Positions 43,901 through 54,388 of a stretch of DNA of 64,000 nucleotides are shown here, piece after piece. Source of the stretch: Skeletonema tropicum (taxonomy: Eukaryota > Bacillariophyta > Thalassiosirophyceae > Thalassiosirales > Thalassiosiraceae). The first letter of the stretch is position 1, and the number at the start of each line of letters is the position of its first letter. A program made the translations under genes and the position numbers. The DNA lies in NCBI GenBank assembly GCA_037178625.1, contig CM074135.1, positions 994,001 to 1,058,000 of the forward strand, written 5' to 3'. The notes beneath the pieces were generated by a model that did not search any database, was not told the origin of the DNA, and saw nothing but the letters and a program-made list of their open reading frames with translations.

Positions 43901-46294
43901 CAAAAATAGAGAGTGCATCCACAGTTTCCGACCAATTCTCTCCGCTTGCGAGTCCGTCAATACTGTCTGCAGGAGCATGTCTCAAATAAGCAAAATCAGA
44001 AGTGTCAAAGCCAACAAGACCTTCCTTCCAAATTCTTTCCTTGTCTGTATCAGGTGCTCCAAGCATTTGATAGAATATGTGAAACGTTCGTTCTCCCTCG
44101 CTCACGCTAACAACACGAGATTTTTCCAACAGATACGTGATGCATTTTGACCCAGCAAGTTCACAAATGGGAATATGTCTCCCTTCACGATGGGCCAAAT
44201 CATGATCTTCCACATCGAATTGAAGTTGTGTGAACTTCCCGAATCTACTTGAGTTATCATTACGCAGCGTCTTTGCATTTCCAAATGCTTCAAATAATGG
44301 ATTAGCGCGTAAGACTCGCTCCACCGTTCCCTGCGCCATGCTCGCTACTGGATGACTTCACCAAGTAGTCTGACGACGACGGTGGTGTGGGTCTCGTGCT
44401 TTCTACTGTCGCCAAATGATTCATGACAATCTTGATCGTCTCTGTCTTTCCAGCTCCACTCTCGCCCGTCACAAGAATGGTTTGATCACTTTTATCCATG
44501 GCTAAACCAAGATAGGACAACGACGATGTCTCATACACGTGAGGGTGAATTCCCAATTTTTCATATTCATACCCCAAAGCTTGCTTTTCTGCCGCTGCAG
44601 TGGCAAGAAGCTGAGAAGATTTCATTGCACCACTATTACCCGATGATGATGATGATGCTTGCCATATTAGATTCTTCGCGTAGAAGGAACGTTTCTCTTC
44701 CGAGTATAATCCATTGATCCATTGGAATGGATTTACTGCCACCATGATATCTCCTACTCTTGTGTAGGGATTTCCATCGGAATGTCGTGCTTTAAGATTG
44801 TATAGAATTGCTGCCTCGTGCAAGTTTGCTAGATCTGCCATGTCATTTTTACGAGCTGCGGATACTCCATCTGCTTCCAAGTTTTGTAGCGGTAACTCTT
44901 CGTTGGGGTAGTCAGATAGATTAATCGTGCGGTCAAGTTTCACTTTCTCCATCTCGCCACCTTTGGCAATGGTAGTGTATTCCTCCCAGTCACTTGGAAA
45001 TTTAACTGTCACCTTGACCTTATTTCTGTCATCTGGTTCAGATTCGATTGTGGCTGGGATCCATGAATAGTGAGAATCTCGAACATACACAGAAGTGCCC
45101 GACGTCATTCGCGATAGTTTCAGTTCATGAATTTCCTCTTCTATTTCATTTGCCTCTGACTGACGATCGCCATCACTCTTCTTTTCCTCAAAGTGCAGCT
45201 CTTCTGCATTATTGTCCACAATCGAAGAATTTCTACTGCCATTATCACTGCTAGCTGCACTATTGTCCACAAAGGAAGCACTCCTACTTGGACTATCCAG
45301 AATAGACGGATGACTCGCAATCGACCTCGGATACGCACATCCAACCCTCACATCCAATTTGGTAGCAAACCCCAACTTACTCCCCTCCGAAACCCATTTC
45401 TCAATCCCACATTGAAACCTCGGATCATAATACAAAAAATCCGATCCACGTGTCACAATCGCCACACCCTCCGCCTTGGCCGAGGGGAAGGTCTGCCCCT
45501 CCTTCACCAACACGGTCTGTATCCCTTCCACTGCCTCTTGTAAATAAATGTACATGTCAATTTCCCATCCTGGGAATTGATTACAGAATCGGAATGAGGC
45601 ATTGAATGTCTTGGCCTTACGGAGCCATTGACAAATACCGGAAAAGTAGGCACGTTTGCCTCGCAAATCACCCTGGATTGCGGCGTTGACTACCTCGTTG
45701 CGTCCCCAATTTTGTGTGAATTTGAATTTGGGTATTTGTTTGCCCGGTGGTGGTGTCCAGTAGGCTAGGTATTCATCGGGTGTGTCGGATGGTTTTTCGG
45801 TGTAGTATTCGATTAAACTTCCCTGGGTTTGTGATCCACGGATAAGATAGCACTTTTGGGTACTTTGTTGCTGCTTGTTGCTGTTGCTGGGAAGAAGTGG
45901 GAATGAGTTTTGGTCTGGTGGGTGTCTTATTGCGTTTTGGTACAGGAGATGTAATTGGTACAAGTTTCTTTTTCATCTTTGGATTGTCCTTCATTGTTGG
46001 TTGCTGCTGTTGCTGCTGTTGTTGTTTCTTGACAGATGTAGTAGTTGTCGTTGTTGGCGGTGGCAGTGGCAGTGCAGGCGATACCAATGTCGAACTAGCA
46101 TTACGTACAGGACTAGCCTCACCATCACCATACCAATCATCCATTATTGTCGAGAAGCCTGATCGCCTCGAGTTTTGCTGCATGTAATCATCGTTTGTCT
46201 CGGAAGAAGATGATGAGGTGGATGATGATGACGATGATGAATCCGATGATGATGTGGAGTCGTCATCGTTATTGTAGAGGGCTGGCTGGCTCAT
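40931..46294 (-). CDS. Myosin heavy chain, diatom type, with two +1 frame breaks
   Basis: ~1758 aa from the ATG at 46294 (MSQPALYNNDDD). Order: acidic Ser-rich and Gln-rich N-terminus, an unfamiliar ~200-aa domain (WTPPPGKQIPKF, GWEIDMYIYL), an SH3-like segment, then the motor. Motor motifs: TGESGAGKTE (P-loop), NDNSSRFGKF (switch I), LDIFGFESF (switch II) and TRYIRCVKPN. Several IQ-like motifs (AVRLQAWIR, IQTRWRGI) and a long coiled coil follow. One 85-bp GT-AG intron (43622-43538, phase 0) joins DALAKE to IYARVFD. Two single-base +1 breaks occur: in a CAG/CAA tract near 45870-45890, and near 44325-44340 between SSSE and QGTVERVL. It carries cargo on actin filaments; the tail cargo is unknown. 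Confidence 0.88.
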
Positions 46295-46540
46295 CTCTCT
46301 TTTTAAAAAAGATGCTCCACTCGTGCAAAAGAAGATCCTCCTTTAGCAGACTGATGCCAATGAGTTTATGCCAGCAATATCGCTCTAAGTATTCTTCCGT
46401 TATATAGTTTCTGTACGGAGGGGCTGGTCAGTTTTATGAAGAAGTTGAAGGAGCGGAGAGCGGAGCAAAACTTCCGTGAAAAAAAGTACATAAGAATCGT
46501 GAGTCGCGAATCGAGAGATGGCGTCCAAATTTCAATTGCT
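46295..46540. promoter_or_regulatory. Myosin-side half of an interrupted head-to-head promoter
   Basis: This 246-bp stretch upstream of myosin ends at the GTCAC duplication of the LTR element. The other half is 54267-54388, upstream of the EXO1-like gene. Removing the insertion would bring the two divergent starts to ~370 bp apart, similar to the other head-to-head pairs here. No individual promoter motif is recognised. Confidence 0.45.
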
Positions 46541-46545
46541 GTCAC

Positions 46546-46720
46546 GTTTCGTGTAGCACAGAACGTCTCATTCCCTTAGACGATCACTCACTTCTCACCA
46601 ATCTTTATCCTTGTTATGTATCCTTACCATGTAATTATATTATTAGTTGATGTTATCGCAGTAGTACTGATTAGTCTGTATATATTACATAATCATTAAC
46701 GTAGAGTGAGAAACGAATCG
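46546..46720 (+). repeat. 5' LTR, 175 bp
   Basis: Intact copy. By eye it is identical to the right LTR once the two nested insertions there are removed, apart from a TT at the poly(T) junction. This implies a recent insertion. Confidence 0.85.
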
Positions 46721-47144
46721 GTTTATCAGACAGCCATTCTCACGGCTGCATCTACGATGGCAGTGTTCGAAAAGAATAGAATACGGGGAGAAAATGATGA
46801 CAATATTTATTCTATTCTCCGACGGGGAGGAACGCGGACATAATATGAGGAAATGGAACCGGTTCACTGAGGTTCTATTTGACTGAGAGGAACGATAAGA
46901 TGACCGAGGAATGCGAGAGGAAAGAAGGAAAGAGATTCGATATCGATATAAAGAATTGCCGAGGACGCCGGCATAATAATTGGCCCCCCAGTAAGGACAC
47001 CTGGGATATCAACAACCATCGCCGAGGAATGCCGGCGATAAATAAATCGGCCCTGCTGGGGAGGAATGCCCCCGTCTGCATAAAAGGAATTGGCCCAAAA
47101 GATAGTCCGAAGACTTTAAACTGGGAACAAATAAATAATCATCC

Positions 47145-47720
47145 AGGAGGGTCATCCAGGAGGGATGATCGGAACAATAATCACCCAGGAGGGGTGATCG
47201 GTACAATATAATCATCCAGGAGGGATGATCGGAACAATAATCACCCAGGAGGGGTGATCGGTACAATATAATCATCCAGGAGGGATGATCGGAACAATAA
47301 TCACCCAGGAGGGGTGATCGGTACAATATAATCATCCAGGAGGGATGATCGGAACAATAATCACCCAGGAGGGGTGATCGGTACAATATAATCATCCAGG
47401 AGGGATGATCGGAACAATAATCACCCAGGAGGGGTGATCGGTACAATATAATCATCCAGTAGGGATGATCGGAACAATAATCACCCAGGAGGGGTGATCG
47501 GTACAATATAATCATCCAGGAGGGATGATCGGAACAATAATCACCCAGGAGGGGTGATCGGTACAATATAATCATCCAGGAGGGATGATCGGAACAATAA
47601 TCACCCAGGAGGGGTGATCGGTACAATATAATCATCCAGGAGGGATGATCGGAACAATAATCACCCAGGAGGGGTGATCGGTACAATATAATCATCCAGG
47701 AGGGATGATCGGAACAATAC
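47145..47720 (+). repeat. 60-bp tandem array of paired hairpins
   Basis: Nine full 60-bp units (in register from 47161) plus partial ends. Each unit has two ~30-bp halves: ATCATCC-AGGAG-GGATGAT then TCGGAACAATA, and ATCACCC-AGGAG-GGGTGAT then TCGGTACAATAT. Both halves fold into a 7-bp stem with the same loop, and the third C/T difference on one arm is matched by G/A on the other. One unit (near 47459) has a T in the loop. Because 60 is a multiple of three, a 237-codon minus-strand frame runs through it; that is an artefact. Confidence 0.9.
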
Positions 47721-47783
47721 AAATTTTCATAATCACCGACGGGTCATCGGAAGAATAGAAGGGTGATCGGAAAAACTGAAATA

Positions 47784-48003
47784 CTGCAAGGAGCCAGTAT
47801 AGACCCTGCAAGGAGCCAAGGGCGATGGAAATTGCTGCAAGGAGCCAGTGATAACACGGGAAATCGGAAATTCCTGCAAGGAGCCAGTGATAACACGGGA
47901 AATCGGAAATTGCTGCAAGGAGCCAGTGATAACACGGGAAATTGCTGCAAGGAGCCAGCAGATAGGGAATATTACAGAATATCGCTGCAAGGAGCCAGCA
48001 GAA
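47784..48003 (+). repeat. CTGCAAGGAGCCAG repeat cluster
   Basis: About seven copies of CTGCAAGGAGCCAG are separated by 9-27 bp. Three are followed by TGATAACACGGGAAAT, giving a ~40-bp higher-order unit. Further on, GTGGCAAAGTGCCAC (48091-48105) and CCACCAGGAGGTGG (48149-48162) form more short hairpins, the latter again with an AGGA loop. Confidence 0.75.
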
Positions 48004-51000
48004 TCACGGAAGGAATAGTGATAACAGAGATATTAACGATGTAACAGTCAATGGCAAAGTGCCGCCGCATTCTTGGAAAGATAAAGGAAAAGTAAACGTA
48101 AGTGGCAAAGTGCCACCGCGTCGTTGGAGATAGAAAAGAAAGAAAAATACCACCAGGAGGTGGGGCCAGTAGAGCCTATCGTCTTCGAAAAGAAAGAGAA
48201 ATACCACTAGAATAGGAAGGAGATACAAAAGAAAGAAAAATACCACTAGAATAGGAAGGAATGAAATAGATCACCGAGTAAGTGAGGCGAACACCCGAAG
48301 GAGAGCATAAATAGTAGTAGTCATGGTCGCAGTGCCTGACGGAGAAAAGATGGCCGAAGTGCCGACGTAAAGTGAGAAGGCCGGAGTGCCTGTAATGTTG
48401 GTAAATGAAAAAGAATAGGGACCGTGATTGACCAGGAAGAGAGATAGGAACATTTCGTATGAGAGACGACAAGAGAGCTGAAAAGGCCAGAGTAGTAGAC
48501 GAAAACTAATGTGCACCCAGAAGATAGGGTCACCGTTAACTATGTCATATTAGTTAGATTAGAGTGGCCGCACCTCGGACGAAAGCTGAGGGGAGATACT
48601 CTAGAAGGAGAGATGTCGAACACGATAATCAACGTGAAGCCTTTGATATCCAGGGAGACAGTCCGATAGAGGACAACTGCCGTATTCGAGGAGTAGAATA
48701 CCGAAGAAAATTGAGCAGAACTAAGAGACAGATGAATAGCAAGAACAGCGGTTAACCAACAGATGCACATAAACTCTGCGAGATCGTAGAGACTTGACTT
48801 ATCGGACCAGAACGAGAGTGCTCACGGTAATGAACACGGGCCGGTAATATAATAGGTTGCACGTCACGGATGTCAAGTACACTATCCAAAACCTCATGGA
48901 GAGATCTGACATGGAATCGGAGACAAGATACTATGAGATATACAAGCATCCCTGCTTGATATACAAGCATCCCTGCTTGAGAATGAGATCAAACGTTAAA
49001 CCACGACAAGTATGAATAAAAATCCTTTTGAGGGCATAAATGCGAGAATAGTATTCGGGACTGCTCTGCATGAGAAGTCGATTGCAAATGGAAGCCGGGA
49101 AGAGGTTGATCTCAAGACATGAATATAAGCAATGTGAAACTGAAACACAAGATGAATGCTTGAACGCTTACAGTTACAGCAAAGCTATGACATTTAAGGT
49201 TATGGCATTTTGAGCCGACCGGCGTGATTGTTACTCTGATGATATGTATGTGCAAGTACCTTGGCACAATTCGTGTGAACATCCCTTTATCTTAGGTCAA
49301 ACCAGATCAGTGAATGGCATCCCGGGTATATTGAGTACAGGACATCCGCAGACAGAGCAACGTGATGTTGCGAGAAAGATGGGGAGAGAATGGCACAGAG
49401 TGTGTCATCTAACAACTCCTCCTCCAGGAAGGGAGAGGGAGAGAAAGAGAGAAATGGACAGCACTTGCTGTAAAAATAAGGAATAGGTGGCAACTCGATC
49501 ATAACAAGAAACGGCTTGTCAACAAGTACTTGATAGGGAGTAGCTTCATGCCATGTGATGAGACAGGGACAAAGACAAATTCCATGATGTTGTACATACA
49601 ATATACCTTGGGATCGGCGTACAGAAGATCGTAGCAACAGAGTTGGTTACCCTAGAACTTTATGACGGAGCAAATATTAGATGCGTGTAATGGTGCACGG
49701 GCATTCAAAGTGAATCGGAAGCGAACACAAATATTAACAATCAATCGACAAACATTCTTATTTTGAATCGCAGGTTTGATGTGGTTGAGATGTCAAGAAA
49801 TAGGAAGACCTCATCTTGGCAAAAGATCCCTCAGTATAAGCGTAGCCAATATATAGTACAAGCTGTATCGCTTTGATAACAGCGGGCGCGAATACAAGCT
49901 GTAGTCTATGACAATGTGTAAGAGACAAGAAATTGGATGTAGCCAGAACAACACGACCGTGGACGTTATTATCCATCATGATGAGCCGAGGAGGTAGTTT
50001 GAAGAACGGACCGCAGACAAGGACGTTACTATCCATCATGATGAGCGGATGATAATCTAACCCGAATTGATGGAGAAACGCCCTGCGGCAAAGGGGAAAC
50101 AAAGCTGAAGAGAATAGATTGATGGAGAAACGCCCTGCGGCAAAAGGACGAACAAATGTACGAGAATAAGGGACGAACAAATGTACGAGCCGTGACTACC
50201 AAGGCATAACGAAATACTCCATAGCATCTTACCAATGAGGAGTCCAGAGTGAAGGACGATTGAACAACATGGTGAAAACAATGCGCACTGAACTGGAGAC
50301 GGGTTGACATCCAAGACCGGGAGACACTCGATATGATCAAGAATAGGGGCAGCAATACCTCGTGTAGACCAATAATTGAATGTCAAGCAGGGGAGAATAT
50401 TGATACTTGACATTCCCAATATGGCACAGAAGAGGCAGATAAAAGAGATGACATAGACGAGGCAGATAAACGAGACAGAGAAGAGACAGAGAAGAAGAGG
50501 CAGATAAAAGAGATGGCATAGACGAGGCAGATAAGAGAGACAGAGACCAATGTAACAAGGAGTTGCCCTCATAACAGTTGCTAATGATGCTCACGCTAAT
50601 CATAGTGCAAGACGTGAAGGTACATATGACACTACTGATGAATGTGGATTAAACGCCAGATGTCAAGCTAGGAAGAACGTGATGCACGTCTTATCACCCG
50701 ACATAATGGCAGAGGAAATCAACGAGGTAGTACAGACCAAGATATCGGCAGAAGAGCGCAAATGAAGAAATGATGTTGAAGAACGCCTTGGGCCTTGGTC
50801 GGGTCGAATGGAAGCAACATGAGAAAGATTGGATGACCCACAGAGCGGCTATATAGCATCAAGTTGACCTTGTATCGTGATAACTATGGTGTGAACACCG
50901 TGATACCTTACATGGGCATAATTGCGTTAGCAGAGCAGAGCAAAACATTTCCGACAAGCCGACTCGATAGCTTAGTGATTATTGTCAGTGAGTTTCATGA

Positions 51001-52454
51001 AACTAGGACGTTAAGACCACGCGTAGTACCCGCAGTTGAGGTGACTGCTGACAATACTTGAGAGCAATTGCATGAGAAGCACTGCGGGAGCGCCCTAACA
51101 CATTTGGAGACGATTCTAGATGCATCGACAACGAGCCTTCTTAGTATGAGACGACAACAACAACTAGACTTTGCATCGACTTACTTGTAGTAGGACACTC
51201 AGACCAGGGATCGCAAATTCATATTATCAAACGATACTGGAGCTGCAAATGAGTTTGAATATATCAGGCGAGACCAATCTCAAACGGCACGAGAAGGTCT
51301 GACAGAGTACGGGGTGCCATCGATAGGTTATCGTGGACGGTTAGATGCCGATTGTGGTAGACGGAGTAAAGCCACCACAGACTTCATGAGACTGATTCGA
51401 CCAATCACCAACTCGACCAACAAAAGACTCGGCATACGGGGAGAATATGAGTGATATACCTCGCTCGTGATGCTGAAACACGAGATATAGGCCAGGCTAA
51501 TGCGAGTTGAACTAGAGGCGCACTGGATAATTTGATGCACAAATGTAAATGACTGGAACGAGGCGATATGACCGACTTAAACGAGGCGATATAACCACGA
51601 CAACAAGAGACCGACTTAAGATGTAGAGATATGCGAGAGGTGATGAGGCAATAGCAGGAGAGCCAACACCAACATACCAAGGAAGTCACACGCTAACTCT
51701 GGAAGCACGACATCCCACATGTTACACAAGCAATACAGGCGACACATATCGGATCATAGAAGAGGTTGCGAGGAAATGATTCCTTGAACAGCCAGACGCA
51801 TCATTGCCGCGAATAGAACAGCCAGGCGCATCAAGGTTTGGGCTCATAAAACAGCACAGATACAGATCCAGATCCGTCACCCACGGGACAATGCCTACCT
51901 CATCTACATAACTGCCATTAGACGTACCGGCCACCGATTTTTGTATGGGCAACGCACGCTTGAATTTAAGTGAGAACGTGGCTCGAAGCTAGAATCACTT
52001 GAGATAGTGAAGATAAAGGGAATGAAGTGAAGACTCGTCACTATGCGCAACATGATTTACAACGTACAGAACTATGCTTGCCAAAGGTGTATACAGGATG
52101 AAGAGTCACTCTCAAGACACGCGATTAGGGACACCATCCATCGTCCATTATGAGATAATATCGGTCGACGTAGATGACATCCTACCAAGAACCAAGAACC
52201 CGAACGAGGTGATGATTAAGCTCTGAGAGAATAACAAACGACCTCGGGCAGGGAGAAGGACACGGCAAGAGCCTCTGAGACAACACGACGAATGAGAAGG
52301 AGGAGAGAGAACTCAATCAATTAAGTATCCAGAACGCTAGAACTGGACACCGGACTAAAGCGGTGAAAGAGGTAAAGATACCAGCAACCCATTTCTGTAC
52401 GACGATCAATTCTGATTTGGACCGTCTCTACGATGTGGTCAAAGCACCTCGTGA

Positions 52455-52558
52455 CACTCGGGCATACAGAACCGCGATGCATATGAGGAGTTACATTGAA
52501 AGGATGCACTCGGGCATACAGAACCGCGATGCATATGAGGAGTTACATTAAAAGGATG
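52455..52558 (+). repeat. 52-bp tandem duplication in the LTR element
   Basis: CACTCGGGCATACAGAACCG begins at 52455 and again at 52507; the two units differ by one base (GAAAGG against AAAAGG). It is one of many local tandem duplications in the interior; others lie near 48940, 49960/50020, 50070/50120, 51785/51825 and 52980/53005. Confidence 0.85.
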
Positions 52559-53422
52559 TACATTGAAAGGTATTTACGTTTACGGGGAGACCGTAGAGGC
52601 TAGTGAAGATTGATCCAGCCGGTATGTAGGGATCATTTTGACCGCACTTCGTCTTGGACACCTCGAAAGCTGTTTACGGAATTATACGTTACCTGGATAG
52701 GTATCCAGATAGGAGACTTGCTATGTATACAATACATGTCGAAGAAGCCCCAAAGCATAGCACAGATTGGAAGGATTTTTACGGGAGACGATTGAGGAAG
52801 ACCCAGCGGAAATACCAGTTCCGTTGGGAGAGAAGGTGAGGATCAGAATCTTATCGTTCAATAAACAAGGAGCAGAGTACGGTTGAATTTACAAATCTTG
52901 GAGCCGACACCGAGATGGTAGCGATGCGCTTCGCGAGAGGTTCGACAGTTGCACTGAAGATCAACCTAAAGATGTTCGCTGTACCAACTGACTGAGCACA
53001 TTCGCGGTACCAATTGACTGAGCACCTGATTTCTTTTGTGACAATGACAGTATGGTGAAGGTTACGAATACTCCAACATCCGCTACAAAACTCAGTCAGA
53101 CACCTTATCATCAAGGGGGAGTATACCGCAACAGGAATTTTACAATGTCGATAATACCTCCTGGACGGAGCCAACTACTCAGACACACTCAAGAAGATAT
53201 CACCTTTATACAAGAGGATTCAACTTTATATTACCCAAATCAGTGCACGATAGTGGATGAGAAGATTTCCAATGAGACTTAGCTTTATGAATCGCAAGCG
53301 TAAGCTTACAATTCACGGGGAGCGTTTCGTGTAGCACAGAACGTCTCATTCCCTTAGACGATCACTCACTTCTCACCAATCTTTATCCTTGTTATGTATC
53401 CTTACCATGTAATTATATTATT

Positions 53423-53424
<2 letters not shown>

Positions 53425-53473
<49 letters not shown>

Positions 53474-53563
53474 GTAAATAAGTGATTAGTTTAGGATGGT
53501 ATTCAGGAGCTGTTTACTGGGCAAGCTGGATCTGAACTTGCCCATTTTAGGTAATAAGAGGAT
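53425..53563 (-). mobile_element. 5'-truncated poly(A) retroposon
   Basis: A run of about 45 T (the poly(A) tail of a minus-strand insertion) is followed by ~90 bp that match the start of the longer copy at 4070-4162 (AAATAAGTGATTAGTTTAGG to GGTAATAAGAGG). The far end is missing, the typical 5' truncation of target-primed retroposition. The long, uninterrupted tail suggests recent insertion. No clear target duplication is visible; the TT of the LTR at the junction appears lost or merged with the tail. Confidence 0.78.
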
Positions 53564-53622
53564 GATGTTATCGCAGTAGTACTGATTAGTCTGTATATAT
53601 TACATAATCATTAACGTAGAGT

Positions 53623-54238
53623 AGCGTAATGGAATTTCAAAAGGGTGAAATTTCACTACTGCAACTTTCGTGAAATTTACAGGGTGAAAGTTGCACCAAT
53701 TTTGGCCAACAATGAAATTTCACAAAAATTCTGGCGCGAACGGATGGTACTGAACCAACACGTAGCACAAAAATAACCTAAGACCCTTCATTCCACCAAC
53801 CACCAAACCCCAAAGAACACCACGCACCATCCAGATGATGAGTTTGTCAACTCAGCGGAGAGTAACTCTTCACCAGATTGGTTGCTAAGCCTCTAATGTC
53901 TATGGGAACTGTCGGATCGATGGATTGTGAGCGTAGGGCCAAACCTCTGAAGAACAGCATTCTTGTGAAGGATAGGAATAGGATGAAGGATCCAACTGGT
54001 GTTGCACTTCTTCGAGGGAAGGAAAACCTCCGTCATATCATGGATGCGAAGAAGATGCTTGGAAAGAAGCTTGCTGACAGTCTCTCTTAGAGTGATGTGT
54101 TGACTGCAGAGTGCAAAGTATTACGACTATCTCAGGATAAGCTAGAGTGAAATTTAATCCCTTGAAATTTCTGAAATTTCTGAAATTTCAACCTGCAATT
54201 TTCAACCCCCTCCAAAAATGGTGAAATTCCATTACGCT
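53623..54238. mobile_element. Mutator-like non-autonomous element, 10-bp target duplication
   Basis: The ends are inverted copies: AGCGTAATGGAATTTCA at 53623 and its complement TGAAATTCCATTACGCT (one base shorter match) ending at 54238. AACGTAGAGT flanks both sides (53613-53622, 54239-54248) and occurs once in the intact 5' LTR, proving a 10-bp duplication as made by MULE-type transposases. Short GTGAAATTTC/GAAATTTC words recur near both ends. A 70-codon frame inside (53878-54090) looks unrelated to transposases. Length 616 bp. Confidence 0.85.
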
Positions 54239-54388
54239 AACGTAGAGTGAGAAACGAATCGGTCACATCAATCGCGGCTGCATTAAAAATCGATCTGAAG
54301 TTGAATGATCATCTTCTATTGTCGTTGCCGGTTGCCGTTGTCATTATTGTGTACACCTCTCCACCCAGCAGGCAACAACGATCCAACA

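Larger units (their letters stand above)
46546..54261 (+). mobile_element. 7.7-kb LTR retrotransposon without recognisable pol genes
   Basis: Two direct terminal repeats (46546-46720 and 53324-54261, the latter interrupted) are flanked by GTCAC on both sides (46541-46545 and 54262-54266), a 5-bp target duplication. The LTRs run GTTTCGTGTAGC to GAAACGAATCG and lack the usual TG...CA ends. Just inside the left LTR, GTTTATCAGACAGCC resembles a Met-tRNA primer site, and ACGGGGAG precedes the right LTR as a purine tract, so the element reads on the plus strand. The 6.6-kb interior has no gag, protease, reverse transcriptase or integrase frame. It consists of hairpin-forming tandem arrays, A/G-rich sequence and many short local duplications. 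It is probably a non-autonomous (LARD-type) element mobilised in trans. Confidence 0.85.
53324..54261 (+). repeat. 3' LTR, split by two nested insertions
   Basis: LTR sequence occupies 53324-53424, 53564-53622 and 54249-54261. The gaps hold a poly(A) retroposon fragment and a TIR element. The surviving LTR bases match the 5' LTR, which supplies the empty-site sequence and fixes both insertion points exactly. Confidence 0.88.

Noticed and set aside
47009..47722. 237-codon minus-strand open frame with a 20-residue repeating unit (CSDHPSWMIILYRSPLLGDY)
   Set aside because: It exists only because the 60-bp tandem repeat is a multiple of three; it has no other protein character, and the DNA conservation is explained by hairpin structure.
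47784..48003. CRISPR-like array (short repeats with spacers)
   Set aside because: Spacers are irregular and partly identical to each other, repeats are 14 bp, and the context is a eukaryotic retroelement.
49244..49486. Short plus-strand frame with ILSTGHPQTEQ, faintly like a retroelement integrase (HPQTDGQTER)
   Set aside because: Only a few residues match, no zinc or DDE motifs are nearby, and the surrounding frames are closed. Not enough to call an integrase remnant.
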